A DNA stretch of 64,000 bases, from positions 160,303 to 224,302 of the forward strand of contig JAYELS010000021.1 in the NCBI GenBank assembly GCA_034717695.1. Reading direction: 5' to 3'. The DNA comes from NAT127 sp034717695 (GTDB lineage Bacteria > Pseudomonadota > Gammaproteobacteria > Pseudomonadales > Porticoccaceae). This document shows, in pieces, positions 33,581 to 42,143 of the stretch. The notes below the pieces were generated by a model, which saw nothing but the letters and a program-made list of their open reading frames with translations, searched no databases and had not been told where the DNA came from. The translations under genes were made by a program, and so were the position numbers. Within the stretch, counting starts at the first letter, position 1; each line of letters begins with the position of its first letter.

Positions 33581-33925
33581 TTACCCCTCGGTAAAGAAAT
33601 CCGCCCGGGGGACACCGCTCTCGTCGTACACCGGCTCACTGATGGCGGTGCGGTACTTGAGCACGTCCACGGCCCCCATGCCCGCCTCCACCAGCAGTGC
33701 GCCCATTTCCCGGTACCAGCGGGACTGGAAATGCGACGCCAGGGACGCCTCGTCCGTCCAGCGTTCGAACACCCGGACACGGCCGGGCACCATGGGGTTC
33801 GGGCACCAGTCGTAGTCGAGGCAGCCGGGCTCGTCGAGGGCGCCCTCGATCAGGGGCACCGCTTTCTTGAGGGCGGCGTCCATGCGCGCCGGATCGAGAT
33901 CGATATTGCCGGAAATGATGATCAT
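33581..33925 (-). CDS. ABM-domain protein (putative quinol monooxygenase)
   Basis: 114 aa from ATG 33925 (MIIISGNIDLDPARMD); the longer frame starts at GC-rich noncoding sequence. One antibiotic-biosynthesis-monooxygenase domain: 'EPGCLDYDWCPNP' and VRVFERWTDEASLASHFQS are family hallmarks. It differs from the ABM at 16636. It lies between two TonB receptors, 111 bases upstream of a terminator. Cofactor-free O2-dependent oxidation of a quinol or enediol is possible; many members are uncharacterised. Confidence 0.82.
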   Translation of the reverse strand: MIIISGNIDLDPARMDAALKKAVPLIEGALDEPGCLDYDWCPNPMVPGRVRVFERWTDEASLASHFQSRWYREMGALLVEAGMGAVDVLKYRTAISEPVYDESGVPRADFFTEG

Positions 33926-34036
33926 GCAATGGCACCTGTTGTCGGCCGGGTTCCGGCGCGCCATCCGGCGGCGGAGCCGGAGGAATGAACCCGGATTGTG
34001 CAAGTAACGGGAGGGCGGTCGCCCGCTCCCCCGGTG

Positions 34037-34064
34037 AAAAAGGGCCCGGGCGTTACCCCGGGCC
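34037..34064 (-). terminator. Rho-independent terminator
   Basis: On the minus strand GGCCCGGG-gtaacg-CCCGGGCC and then CTTTTT, directly after the stop of the TonB receptor at 34072. Confidence 0.75.
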
Positions 34065-34071
34065 TTGCCCA

Positions 34072-36474
34072 TTACTGGAAGCGGTAGCTCAGCTGCACCG
34101 CCAGGGTGCGGGGCAGGGAGGTGAATCCCAGCTGGTCGGCGTACTCGCCGCCGGGCAGCGGGGTGCTCGGGCCATCCACCACGCCGGAGACGATGTGCTC
34201 GTCCGTCAGGTTCTTGCCGAGCAACTGCACCTGCCAGCGATCATCGACACCGGCGAGGTAGAGGCTCGCATTGAGGGTGGTGTAGCTGTCCCGCATGGCG
34301 TGGGGATTGGCGAAGCCGGAGGCGTTGTATTCATCGCTGTAGATACCGTCGAGGGCGATGCCATAGCCCCAGCCGTTCTCCAGGATGCCGTCGTAGCTGA
34401 GGCCGAAGGACGCCGCCCACTCCGGGGCCATGGCGGTCGGCTCGCCGCTGATGTCCTGGCCGGGGGTGCCGTTGGTGCCGGGCACCGTGGTGTTGCAGCC
34501 AAGGGCCGCGGTCTGGCCCGCCCAGCAGGGGGCGATGAAGTTGTCGTACTCCGCCTTGTTGAACGACAACGAGCCCCGCAGGGTCAGGCCCGGCGCCGCG
34601 TTGGGAGCAAACTCGGTCTCCACCTCGAAGCCCTCGGTGGTGGCCTCACCGGCGTTCAGGGTAATGAAGGCGAAGGTGGGGGAGTTGAAGAAGTCCACCT
34701 GCAGGTCGTCGTAGGTGTAGGTATAGGCAGTGAGGTTCAGGCGCAGCTGGTTATCCAGCAGGGTCGACTTGACCCCGACCTCGAAGCCCTCGGCGGTTTC
34801 CTGGTCGAAGGTGAAATCCGACTCCGAGCCCCCCATGAAGTCGGCCGAGAAGATACCGCTGTTGGAGAACCCTCCGGATTTATAGGCCGTCTTGTAGGCC
34901 ACATAACCCATCACCGCGTCGTTGATCTGCCAGGTGAGGGAGGCCTCCGGCGACCACTCCCGGAAGGTCTGATCCGCCGCCGCCACTTCGTTCTCCCGCC
35001 AGATGCCGCCGAGGCCCGGGTTGTTGTAGGGGTGAACGAAGGTAGAATCCTTGCTCTCGTCGGAGTAGCGGGCGCCGACACTCAGCTCCAGGTTGTCGGT
35101 GATGTCGTACATGACCTGGAAGAACGGCGAGATGGTCTCGCCATCGGTGGCGCTGTCCTTCTGGGATGCGACGTACACCAGTTCCGGGGACGGGGCGGCG
35201 CTGTTCATCAGGCCCGCGGTGGATACCCACTGGTCGAATTCCCGCTCGGTTTCCTGGTAGAGCAGGCCCACCATGAAATTGAAGGCCCCGTCGAAATCAC
35301 TGGCGAGGCGGATCTCCTCGGAGAATGCATTCCAGGTGTTCTTCTCGGTGGCGAAGGTGGCATTGGGGATCGACTGGAAGTCCCCGGACAGGCCAAAGGT
35401 ATTCTGGTTGTCCTGGTAGTTGGTGATGGAGGTCAGGGTAAAGTCGCCGAAGCGGTACTCGATATTGGCGGTGAGGGAGTAGGACTCGTACTCGTTGAAC
35501 AGATCGCCGTTGCTCCGGGCGTAGGGCAGCGAGTTGGCCAGGGGCTCCGGCATCTTGTTCTGGGTGATCACGAAGTTGTCGCCGCAGCGCAGGTCCGGGT
35601 TCAGGCCGCCGACACCGCCGGGGCAATTGAAATGGGTGTAGTTCCAGGAGGAATTGGCCACCTCCACCTCGGTGACGGATGCGGTGAACGCCATGGACAG
35701 CTGGTCGGTGGGATCGGCGGTGACGGTCAGGCGCGCCAGCAATTCCTCCTCGCCGGGGGCGTCGTCATTGTCGGCCGGGGAGATAAAGGAGTTCACCTGG
35801 CCGGTCGCCACGTCAAAGGCGTCGTAGGGCTGGGCCTTGGACTTGTTGCTGAAATAGCCGCCTTCCATGTCGGAGTAACGCACCGCGAGGCGCGCGCCCA
35901 CCGTCTCGGTCAGGGGGCCGGAGAGGATGCCCTCATAGCGCATCTGCTCCGACTCCACCTCGTAGCCCACCCGGCCGATGGCCTCGAACTCATCCCCCGG
36001 CTTGGCGGTGGTGAGGGAGATCACCCCGGCGGTGGCGTTCTTGCCGAAGAACAGCGACTGGGGGCCCTTCAGCACCTCGATCTGGCCGAGGTCGAACATG
36101 CCCTCGTTGAGCACCCGGCCCTGGCCGTAGTAGACGCCATCCATGATCACCGCCACCGACTGCTCGATGCCGATGCTGGTGGAGCTGGAGCCGATGCCCC
36201 GCAGGGTCATCTGGGCGCCGGAGCCATTGGAGGAGCGCCCGACGAAGAATTGCGGCGTGGTGGTGGCGATCCTTTCAAGGCTCGTCACATCGAATTTCTG
36301 GATGCGGTCCTGGGAGATGGCGCTCACATTGAGGGGCGCGTCCTGGAGACTTTCCTCCCGTTTCCGCGCGGTGACGATGATTTCCTCGAGGCCCTGGGAC
36401 AGCGCCGGCAGTGGCGCCAGGGCCCCGGTCGCAAGTGATGCCGCCACGGCCGTGCAAAGCAGATTCTTTTTCAT
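34072..36474 (-). CDS. TonB-dependent outer-membrane receptor (divergent third copy)
   Basis: 800 aa from ATG 36474 (MKKNLLCTAVAASLATGALA, signal peptide). TonB box-like LEEIIVTARKREESLQ, plug with LRGIGSSSTSIGIEQSVAV and EVLKGPQSLFFGKNATAG, and C-terminal AVQLSYRF. The ATAG plug motif and the barrel sequence place it in a different branch from the two other receptors. It probably takes up a different ligand, or the same one in another form. Operator P5 lies 93 bases upstream. It ends at a strong terminator. Confidence 0.93.
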   Translation of the reverse strand: MKKNLLCTAVAASLATGALAPLPALSQGLEEIIVTARKREESLQDAPLNVSAISQDRIQKFDVTSLERIATTTPQFFVGRSSNGSGAQMTLRGIGSSSTSIGIEQSVAVIMDGVYYGQGRVLNEGMFDLGQIEVLKGPQSLFFGKNATAGVISLTTAKPGDEFEAIGRVGYEVESEQMRYEGILSGPLTETVGARLAVRYSDMEGGYFSNKSKAQPYDAFDVATGQVNSFISPADNDDAPGEEELLARLTVTADPTDQLSMAFTASVTEVEVANSSWNYTHFNCPGGVGGLNPDLRCGDNFVITQNKMPEPLANSLPYARSNGDLFNEYESYSLTANIEYRFGDFTLTSITNYQDNQNTFGLSGDFQSIPNATFATEKNTWNAFSEEIRLASDFDGAFNFMVGLLYQETEREFDQWVSTAGLMNSAAPSPELVYVASQKDSATDGETISPFFQVMYDITDNLELSVGARYSDESKDSTFVHPYNNPGLGGIWRENEVAAADQTFREWSPEASLTWQINDAVMGYVAYKTAYKSGGFSNSGIFSADFMGGSESDFTFDQETAEGFEVGVKSTLLDNQLRLNLTAYTYTYDDLQVDFFNSPTFAFITLNAGEATTEGFEVETEFAPNAAPGLTLRGSLSFNKAEYDNFIAPCWAGQTAALGCNTTVPGTNGTPGQDISGEPTAMAPEWAASFGLSYDGILENGWGYGIALDGIYSDEYNASGFANPHAMRDSYTTLNASLYLAGVDDRWQVQLLGKNLTDEHIVSGVVDGPSTPLPGGEYADQLGFTSLPRTLAVQLSYRFQ

Positions 36475-36566
36475 GGTAACCCCCGTTATCTCTTCGTATG
36501 TCATTGGTTCTGATGTCCTTTCCCCGGCCTGCGAGGCGCGACAGGGGAACTGATTCCGATAAAAAC

Positions 36567-36584
36567 AGTCAGACACGATTGTTT
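36567..36584. promoter_or_regulatory. Operator P5 (island palindrome)
   Basis: AGTCAGACACGATTGTTT, core CAGAC-AC-GATTG, with a further CAGTC half-site overlapping on the left (36566-36570). It lies upstream of the TonB receptor start at 36474. Confidence 0.55.
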
Positions 36585-36660
36585 ATATCAACGACCGAAG
36601 AGAAACGCAAGCAAAACCGACGGGCGGCCAACTCACCGAAAGGGGAGGCTGGAGCCAATC

Positions 36661-36693
36661 AAAAAACCTCCCCGCGCACTGACGGGCGGCGAG
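36661..36693 (-). terminator. Weak intrinsic terminator
   Basis: On the minus strand a short CCTCGC ... GCGGGG stem is followed by AGG and six T, just after the SnoaL stop at 36698. The stem has one wobble pair and a long loop. Confidence 0.35.
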
Positions 36694-36697
36694 GGGC

Positions 36698-37135
36698 TCA
36701 CACCACCCCGATATCCCCCTCGGCGTGAATGCCCGCCAGCTGGCGGTGGACGATGCGCCAGCCGTCGGCGGTTTTCACCAGGCGGTCCCGGTACTCTCCC
36801 CACACCGTCATCAATTTTCCCTGATGGGCGCCAAGGCCCACGTGGATCGCCTGCAGGTAGCAGGCGGCGGTGGCGCTGTCGCCGTCGACGGCGATGCGGT
36901 AGGTGCCGAGCAGGTGCTGGGTGGGGCCGCACTGGTTGAGCACGTGGCTCACCAGGTCGACGATGGCCTGGCGGCCCCGAAACTCACCAAGCTCGCCATA
37001 GTTGGCGCTGGCATCGGCGGTGAACACCCCGTCGAGGGCGGCCCAGTCGCGGGCGTCGAGGGCGGTGGCGTAGAGGTTCAGGACGGACTGGATCCTGGCC
37101 TGTTCGAGCAGGGTGTCGAGGCTGAGGTTTGTCAT
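36698..37135 (-). CDS. SnoaL-like (NTF2-fold) protein
   Basis: 145 aa from ATG 37135 (MTNLSLDTLLEQARIQ), chosen because the frame further upstream crosses operator P6. One NTF2-fold domain: YATALDARDWAALDGVFTAD, ATAACYLQAIHVG and RLVKTADGWRIVHRQL. It is divergent from the Rieske gene at 37334, sharing P6, so the pair is probably co-induced. It may be a beta-like partner or act on the product. Confidence 0.85.
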   Translation of the reverse strand: MTNLSLDTLLEQARIQSVLNLYATALDARDWAALDGVFTADASANYGELGEFRGRQAIVDLVSHVLNQCGPTQHLLGTYRIAVDGDSATAACYLQAIHVGLGAHQGKLMTVWGEYRDRLVKTADGWRIVHRQLAGIHAEGDIGVV

Positions 37136-37197
37136 GGTTATTTTCCGCTTGGGTGGGTATGAAGGGGCGGTGGGCGGGCAGCTGTCTCGCCAATAAA

Positions 37198-37215
37198 ACA
37201 CCGACATGATTGTTT
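37198..37215. promoter_or_regulatory. Operator P6 (island palindrome) with plus promoter
   Basis: ACACCGACATGATTGTTT, core CCGAC-AT-GATTG. The right edge is -35 TTGTTT (37210-37215), followed after 17 bases by -10 TAAAGT (37233-37238) for the Rieske gene at 37334. It also lies 63 bases before the divergent SnoaL gene. Confidence 0.6.
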
Positions 37216-37333
37216 TTATTATATCCCGATGCTAAAGTCAAACCCACCCAAGGCCGCCCCAGAGCGCCGCCATCGATAACGACCGTGACAGCCGCCGCAA
37301 CGCCGGGCCGTCACCCTTTTCAGGAGCCAAACC

Positions 37334-38737
37334 ATGACCGCATCCGCACCCAAGCCGGGCGAGGCCCGCTGCCCCGGGCCCAGCACCCGGGACATCATCG
37401 CCTCCGATGCCGGCGGCGCCCCCGCCCATATCCTCGAATCCTCCTACCGCTTTCTCGGCGACGGGGACATCCCCTTCGCCCGCTACACCTCCCGGGATTT
37501 CTTCCAGCGGGAGGTGGAACAGCTGTGGATGAAGGTGTGGCAGTGGGCCTGCCGGGAGGAGGAGATCCCCGAGCCCGGGGACTACACCGTTTACGAGATC
37601 GCCGAGAAATCCGTGCTCATCGTGCGCACCGCCGAGGGGGCCATCAAGGCCTACCCCAACGCCTGCCTGCACCGCGGCACCCAGCTCAAGCCCGCCGGGT
37701 CCAGCGGCCACAGCCAGCAGCTGCGCTGCCCGTTCCACGGCTTCACCTGGTCCCTCGAGGGCCAGCTGGTGGATGTGCCCTGCCGCTGGGATTTCCCCCA
37801 TGTGACGGACGAGAACTTCGCCCTGCCGGAGTTGCGGGTGGATACCTGGGGCGGGTTCGTGTTCATCAATTTCGATCGCAATGCCGAGCCCCTGCACCAA
37901 TTCCTCGGGGTGCTGCCGGATCACTTCGCCCACTGGAAGCTGGAAGACAAGTTCGTGGCGATGCACGTGCGCAAGATGCTGCCCGCCAACTGGAAGGCGT
38001 GCCTGGAGGCCTTCCTGGAGTCCTACCACGTGCTCGAAACCCACCCCCAGGGGGTGACCACCGTGGGGGATGCCAACACCCAGTACGACATCTACGGGGA
38101 TCATGTCTCCCGCTTCGTGCACCTGGTGGGTTTCCCGAGCCCCCATATCCGCGACCCCCGCAGCGAGCAGCAGACCCTCGACGCCCTGATGGCGGAGGGC
38201 GTGGTGGAAGGGGTCGGCGCCCACAAACTGACGGTGCCCGAGGGCGGTCGCGCCCGGGAAGTGTTCGCCGACCACCTCAAGAAGACCCTGGGGGAAGCGT
38301 ACCGGCGGGATTTCAGCGGGCTCACCGTCACCGAGACCATCGACGCCATCGAGTACAGCCTGTTTCCCAACACCTGCCTGTTCCCGTCCCTGCTGTTCCC
38401 CATGGTGTACCGATTCCGCCCCAACGGCAGCGACCCGGATTCCGCCATCTTCGACCTGCTCTACCTCCAGCCCCTGCCGGAGTCCGGCGAGCGCCCCGAC
38501 CCGGCGGAACCGGTGGAGCTGGACTTTAACCAGTCGTTCCACGAGGTGCCCGGCTTCGACCCGGGCCTTGCCACCATCTACGACCAGGACACCGGCAACC
38601 TCATCGGCCAGCAGCGGGGCTTCAAGTCCAGCACCAAGCCCGGGCAGACCCTCGGCAACTACCAGGAGGTCCGCACCCGCCAGCTGCACCAGACCCTCGA
38701 CAAGTACCTCAACGCCGGCAACGGAGGTCAACCATGA
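37334..38737 (+). CDS. Rieske non-heme iron oxygenase, alpha subunit
   Basis: 467 aa. Rieske ligands C111-x-H113 (CLHR) and C132-x2-H135 (CPFH). Iron-site LESYHVLETHP is identical in key positions to the gene at 6886, with Glu at the bridging position. The N-terminus (RCPGPSTRDII, SSYRFLGDGDI, ARYTSRDFF) also matches that gene, so these two are the closest pair of the five. It overlaps the VOC gene by four bases (ATGA), which implies translational coupling. Controlled from P6. Confidence 0.93.
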   Translation: MTASAPKPGEARCPGPSTRDIIASDAGGAPAHILESSYRFLGDGDIPFARYTSRDFFQREVEQLWMKVWQWACREEEIPEPGDYTVYEIAEKSVLIVRTAEGAIKAYPNACLHRGTQLKPAGSSGHSQQLRCPFHGFTWSLEGQLVDVPCRWDFPHVTDENFALPELRVDTWGGFVFINFDRNAEPLHQFLGVLPDHFAHWKLEDKFVAMHVRKMLPANWKACLEAFLESYHVLETHPQGVTTVGDANTQYDIYGDHVSRFVHLVGFPSPHIRDPRSEQQTLDALMAEGVVEGVGAHKLTVPEGGRAREVFADHLKKTLGEAYRRDFSGLTVTETIDAIEYSLFPNTCLFPSLLFPMVYRFRPNGSDPDSAIFDLLYLQPLPESGERPDPAEPVELDFNQSFHEVPGFDPGLATIYDQDTGNLIGQQRGFKSSTKPGQTLGNYQEVRTRQLHQTLDKYLNAGNGGQP

Positions 38738-39210
38738 TTCGCGGCGCCCACCATGTGGCCATCTCCACCCCCAACCTGGAACGGGCCCTGGGCTTTTACC
38801 GGGATCTGATGGGCTTCAGGGAAATCCAGCGGGGCAGCTGGGAGCCCGGCATCCCCCAGTTCGACCAGGTGCTCGGCCTCACCGATTGCAGCGCCACCCA
38901 GGTGATGCTGCGGGGCGCCAACCTGTGCATCGAGCTGTTCGAGTTCAAGACCCCGGAACCGGCCCCCATGGACCCGAACCGCCCGGTGTGCAACCACGGC
39001 CACACCCATATCTGCTTCGACGTGGTGAACATCCACGAGGTGTACGACCGCCTGGTGGCCGCGGGTATCCGCTTCCACGCCCCGCCCCAGGATTTCGGCG
39101 CCATCCGCGCCACCTATGGCCGCGACCCGGACGGCAACGTGTTCGAGATTCAGGAGTTGATGGATCGGGACGACCCCGGCCAGCTGTTCGACGGGGGCGG
39201 CCATGATTGA
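38734..39210 (+). CDS. VOC-family (glyoxalase/extradiol-dioxygenase-like) protein
   Basis: 158 aa with two beta-alpha-beta-beta-beta repeats: HHVAISTPNLERALGFYRDLMG, and GHTHICFDVVNIHEVYDRL, ending DPDGNVFEIQEL. Likely metal ligands are His6/7, the His in HTHI and the Glu in FEIQE. The superfamily covers glyoxalase, epimerases, extradiol dioxygenases and binding proteins; one domain of this length is glyoxalase/epimerase-like. It lies between a Rieske gene and an SDR, overlapping both, so it probably acts on their shared intermediate. Confidence 0.85.
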   Translation: MIRGAHHVAISTPNLERALGFYRDLMGFREIQRGSWEPGIPQFDQVLGLTDCSATQVMLRGANLCIELFEFKTPEPAPMDPNRPVCNHGHTHICFDVVNIHEVYDRLVAAGIRFHAPPQDFGAIRATYGRDPDGNVFEIQELMDRDDPGQLFDGGGHD

Positions 39211-39982
39211 CAGCACTGCTGCCGGGCAACTGGCCGACAAGACCGCCATCGTCACCGGCGCCGCCTCGGGGCTCGGCCTTGGCATCGCCAGCCGCTTCGT
39301 GGCGGAGGGCGCCCGGGTGATCCTCGCCGATATCGACGCCGAGGGGGGCGCCCGGGCGGCGGAGGGTTTGGGGGAGGCGGCGCGCTTCGTCCACCACGAC
39401 ACCAGCCGGGTGGACCACTGGCAGCGCCTGACCGCCGCGGCGGAGGAACAGTTCGGCGGCCTCGACATCCTCGTCAACAACGCCGGGGTGACCCTGATGG
39501 GCTCGGTGGAGGATGTCAGCATCGAGGACTTCGACCGCACCTGGGCCATCAACACCCGGGGCACCTTCCTCGGCTGCCGCTTCGCCATCGACCTTATGAA
39601 ACCCAAAAAGGCCGGCGCCATCGTCAATATCGCCTCGGTGTCCGCCTTCAAGCCCCAGCCGGAACTGGTGGCCTACAACGCCTCCAAGGCGGCGGTGGCG
39701 CTGATGACCCAATCCATCGCCCTGCACTGCGCCAGGAGCGGCTACGGCATCCGCTGCAACGCCATCAACCCCGGGGTGATCCGCACGCCCATGCTCGACA
39801 AGGTGATCGCCCAGGTGGAAGACGGCGAGGCGCTGATGGCCAGCTACAGGGCCATGCACCCCATCGGCCGCATCGGCGAGCCGGCGGATATCGCCAGCAT
39901 GGCGGTGTACCTCGCCTCCGACGCCGCCGGCTTTATCACCGGCACCTCGTTTACCGTCGACGGTGGACTGGGGATCAACTGA
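39203..39982 (+). CDS. SDR family oxidoreductase
   Basis: 259 aa classical SDR: TGAASGLGLGIA near residues 18-29, ADIDAE (acidic, suggesting NAD), NNAGVT, ASVSAF (Ser) and YNASK (Tyr, Lys). It starts eight bases before the VOC stop. A cis-dihydrodiol or hydroxysteroid-type dehydrogenase acting after the Rieske enzyme at 37334 is the natural inference. Convergent with the SDR array on the other strand; the gap holds ACGTG-type repeats. Confidence 0.9.
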   Translation: MIDSTAAGQLADKTAIVTGAASGLGLGIASRFVAEGARVILADIDAEGGARAAEGLGEAARFVHHDTSRVDHWQRLTAAAEEQFGGLDILVNNAGVTLMGSVEDVSIEDFDRTWAINTRGTFLGCRFAIDLMKPKKAGAIVNIASVSAFKPQPELVAYNASKAAVALMTQSIALHCARSGYGIRCNAINPGVIRTPMLDKVIAQVEDGEALMASYRAMHPIGRIGEPADIASMAVYLASDAAGFITGTSFTVDGGLGIN

Positions 39983-40105
39983 GTTTCACGTTGCACACAA
40001 CCCGTTTCACGTGGGTGCCGGCGGCGAGTCACGGCGATCAGACCCGCCGCCGGAGCTATGACTTGGCTGTTACGTGCAGCGTGTTACGTGCTACGTACAA
40101 CGCCC
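39981..40105. repeat. ACGTG-type repeats and a hairpin between convergent genes
   Basis: Directly after the SDR stop comes GTTTCACGTT, then CGTTTCACGTG; near the other gene are GTTACGTG, TGTTACGTG and CTACGTA. The middle holds a hairpin CCGGCGGCG (40018-40026) with CGCCGCCGG (40045-40053) and no T-run. It is the same type of array as at 14453-14601. Confidence 0.65.
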
Positions 40106-40873
40106 TCAGGCCGACATCATCTCCTCCTGGGTGGGCGTGCGGCGCAGGGACTGGCCGGCGGTGATGTCCAGCACCTGGCCGGTGATGAAGGCTTCGTCGG
40201 AAGCCAGCCACAGGGCGGCGTTGGCGATGTCCTCCACGGTGGTGAGGCGGCCGAGCAGCACTTCCTTGAGAAAGGCCCGGGGGATGGACGGGTAGTCGAA
40301 GTAGCCCGCGGTCATCCCCGATTCGGTGAAGCCGGGGGCGATGGCGTTGACGCGAATGCCCCGGGCGCCGTATTCCACGGCGGCGATGCGCACCACCTGG
40401 TCGACGCCCTTCTTGGTGCCGGCGTAGGCGGCAAGGCCGGGGGGCGCCAGCAGGGCGGTGAGGGACGAGGTGGTGATCAGCGAGCCACCGTCCGCCATCC
40501 GCGCCGCCATCTGCTTGAGAAACAGCGTGGCGCCGATGAAGTGCACGTCGCAGGCCTCCTGAAGGGTTTCCCGGGTGATCTCGGCGATGGGGGACGCGGA
40601 GTTGACGCCGCTGTAGTTGATGGCGGCGTGCAGGCTCCCGAACTGGCTGACGGCGGTGTCCGCAAGGCGCGCCAGATCCTCCTCCCGGGTGACATCGCAG
40701 GCCACCGCCAGGGCGCCCAAGGGTTCGGCGATGGCGCGCACCCCATCCACATTGCGGGCCGCGAGCACCAGCTTGGCGCCCTCCCGGGCGAAGCGCCGCG
40801 CGGTGGCGGCCCCCATGCTGCGCTCGTCGGACGCGCCGAGAATCACTACCACTTTGTCCTGCAATCTGCTCAT
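40106..40873 (-). CDS. SDR family oxidoreductase, atypical cofactor loop
   Basis: 255 aa from ATG 40873 (MSRLQDKVVVILG). The glycine-rich loop is GASDERSMGAATAR instead of TGxxxGIG, of the same expanded type as the gene at 44564. LAARN follows beta-2. The NNAG position reads NYSG; catalytic TSSLTAL and YAGTK are kept. ENR-type enoyl reductases have similar long loops, so reduction of a C=C is one option. Last gene of the six-SDR minus array from P7. Confidence 0.85.
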   Translation of the reverse strand: MSRLQDKVVVILGASDERSMGAATARRFAREGAKLVLAARNVDGVRAIAEPLGALAVACDVTREEDLARLADTAVSQFGSLHAAINYSGVNSASPIAEITRETLQEACDVHFIGATLFLKQMAARMADGGSLITTSSLTALLAPPGLAAYAGTKKGVDQVVRIAAVEYGARGIRVNAIAPGFTESGMTAGYFDYPSIPRAFLKEVLLGRLTTVEDIANAALWLASDEAFITGQVLDITAGQSLRRTPTQEEMMSA

Positions 40874-40907
40874 GAACTTGACTCCTCTGGATACGGTTGG
40901 TCGGGGA

Positions 40908-41669
40908 TTACTGGGCGGTGAGGCCGCCATCCACCACGAATTCGGCGCCGGTGATGTACTTGGCCTCGTCGGAGGCGAGGAACAGCACGCAGTTGGCGAT
41001 GTCATCCGCCTCCCCCATGAAGCCCATGGGGATGGAGGCGTTGATGATGTCGTACTGCTCGGGGTTGTCGCGGATGGCGTCCTGCTGGATGTTGGTCCAG
41101 ATCACCCCGGGGTGAACGGAATTGCAGCGGATCCTGTGCTTGGCCCACTCGATGGCGATGCTCTTGCTGAACAGCCGCACCGCGCCCTTGCTGGCGGAGT
41201 AGGCCGCCACCCCGGGAATACCCACCAGCCCCGCCACCGACGACAGGTTGACGATGGAACCACCGCCGTTGTCCCGCATCGGCGGGATGGCGTACTTGGT
41301 GCCGAGAAACACGCTGGTCATGTTCACCTGCATCTGCTTCTCGAACTCCGGGAGCGTCATGTCGCTCATGCTGCGCAGCACGGCGATGCCCGCGTTGTTC
41401 ACCAGGACGTCGAGCTTGCCCCAGGTGTCGAGGGTGCGGGCGATGGTCTGCTGCCACTGCGCTTCGCTGGTGACGTCCTGGCGCCAGCTCACCACCTCGC
41501 CGCCGAGTTCGCGGATGGCGGCCTCGGAGGCGGCGAGGCCGGCCTCGTCGATGTCGGTGATCACCAGCCTGGCCCCCTCCTGGGCAAAGCGGCAGGCGGT
41601 GGAGAAACCGAGGCCGGGCTTGGACGCGGCGCCGGTGATAAGGGCGACTTTTCCTGCAAGACGTGACAT
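40908..41669 (-). CDS. SDR family oxidoreductase
   Basis: 253 aa. The cofactor motif TGAASKPGLG has an insertion relative to TGxxxGIG; ITDIDEAG has the acidic residue expected for NAD. NNAGI, LSSVAG and YSASK are intact. ATG 41669. It has an ordinary C-terminal 'GAEFVVDGGLTAQ'. It lies between an SDR and a SnoaL gene in the array. It probably oxidises a specific hydroxyl group; the large number of SDRs suggests several hydroxyl positions or stereoisomers. Confidence 0.88.
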   Translation of the reverse strand: MSRLAGKVALITGAASKPGLGFSTACRFAQEGARLVITDIDEAGLAASEAAIRELGGEVVSWRQDVTSEAQWQQTIARTLDTWGKLDVLVNNAGIAVLRSMSDMTLPEFEKQMQVNMTSVFLGTKYAIPPMRDNGGGSIVNLSSVAGLVGIPGVAAYSASKGAVRLFSKSIAIEWAKHRIRCNSVHPGVIWTNIQQDAIRDNPEQYDIINASIPMGFMGEADDIANCVLFLASDEAKYITGAEFVVDGGLTAQ

Positions 41670-41720
41670 GGGGTACCTGCCTGTGTGTTTATCGGATGAA
41701 ATGGATGGTTGGACGGGGCC

Positions 41721-42143
41721 TCAGCCCCCGTCCACGGTGATGCGAGTGGGCTCCGCCACCAGGCGCGCGATGCGCCACTGGCCGTCCACCTTGCGGAGGT
41801 CACAGCGGTAGTTGTTGAAGGTGCTGAGGGCCCCGCCGCCCCGCCAGTCGGTGACAAGGCCATAGGTGCGCACCCGCGCGGTGCCGGGCCCATCCCCCGC
41901 CGTCGCCAGCACATTGGTGAGCTGGTGACGCCAGTGCCCGCCGCTGCCGTCGGCCACCCTCTGGATGAGTTCCCGCAGCTGCTCGCGGCCGCTGCTCAAG
42001 CCGAGGCCCGGCACGTCGAAGACGCCGTCCGGGGTGAACAGGTCGAGCCAGGCTTCCTGATCGTTGTCGTCCACCAGATAGCCGTAGCGATTGAAAAAAT
42101 CGGCGATGTCGAGGCGATCCTCGACGCTCAAGGCGTTGCCCAT
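41721..42143 (-). CDS. SnoaL-like (NTF2-fold) protein
   Basis: 140 aa: EDRLDIADFFNRYGYLVDDNDQEAWLDLF, FDVPGLGLSSGREQLRELI and VDGQWRIARLV are the usual three landmarks. It starts at ATG 42143, overlapping the stop of the preceding SDR by one base (TGATG). It is the only non-SDR gene in the array 40106-45361, and so probably acts on the same intermediate, for example as an isomerase of an oxidised ring. Confidence 0.85.
   Translation of the reverse strand: MGNALSVEDRLDIADFFNRYGYLVDDNDQEAWLDLFTPDGVFDVPGLGLSSGREQLRELIQRVADGSGGHWRHQLTNVLATAGDGPGTARVRTYGLVTDWRGGGALSTFNNYRCDLRKVDGQWRIARLVAEPTRITVDGG

Noticed and set aside
33985..36438. An 817-codon plus-strand frame
   Set aside because: Antisense shadow of the TonB receptor at 34072-36474; composition is Gly/Ala/Val/His-rich without motifs.
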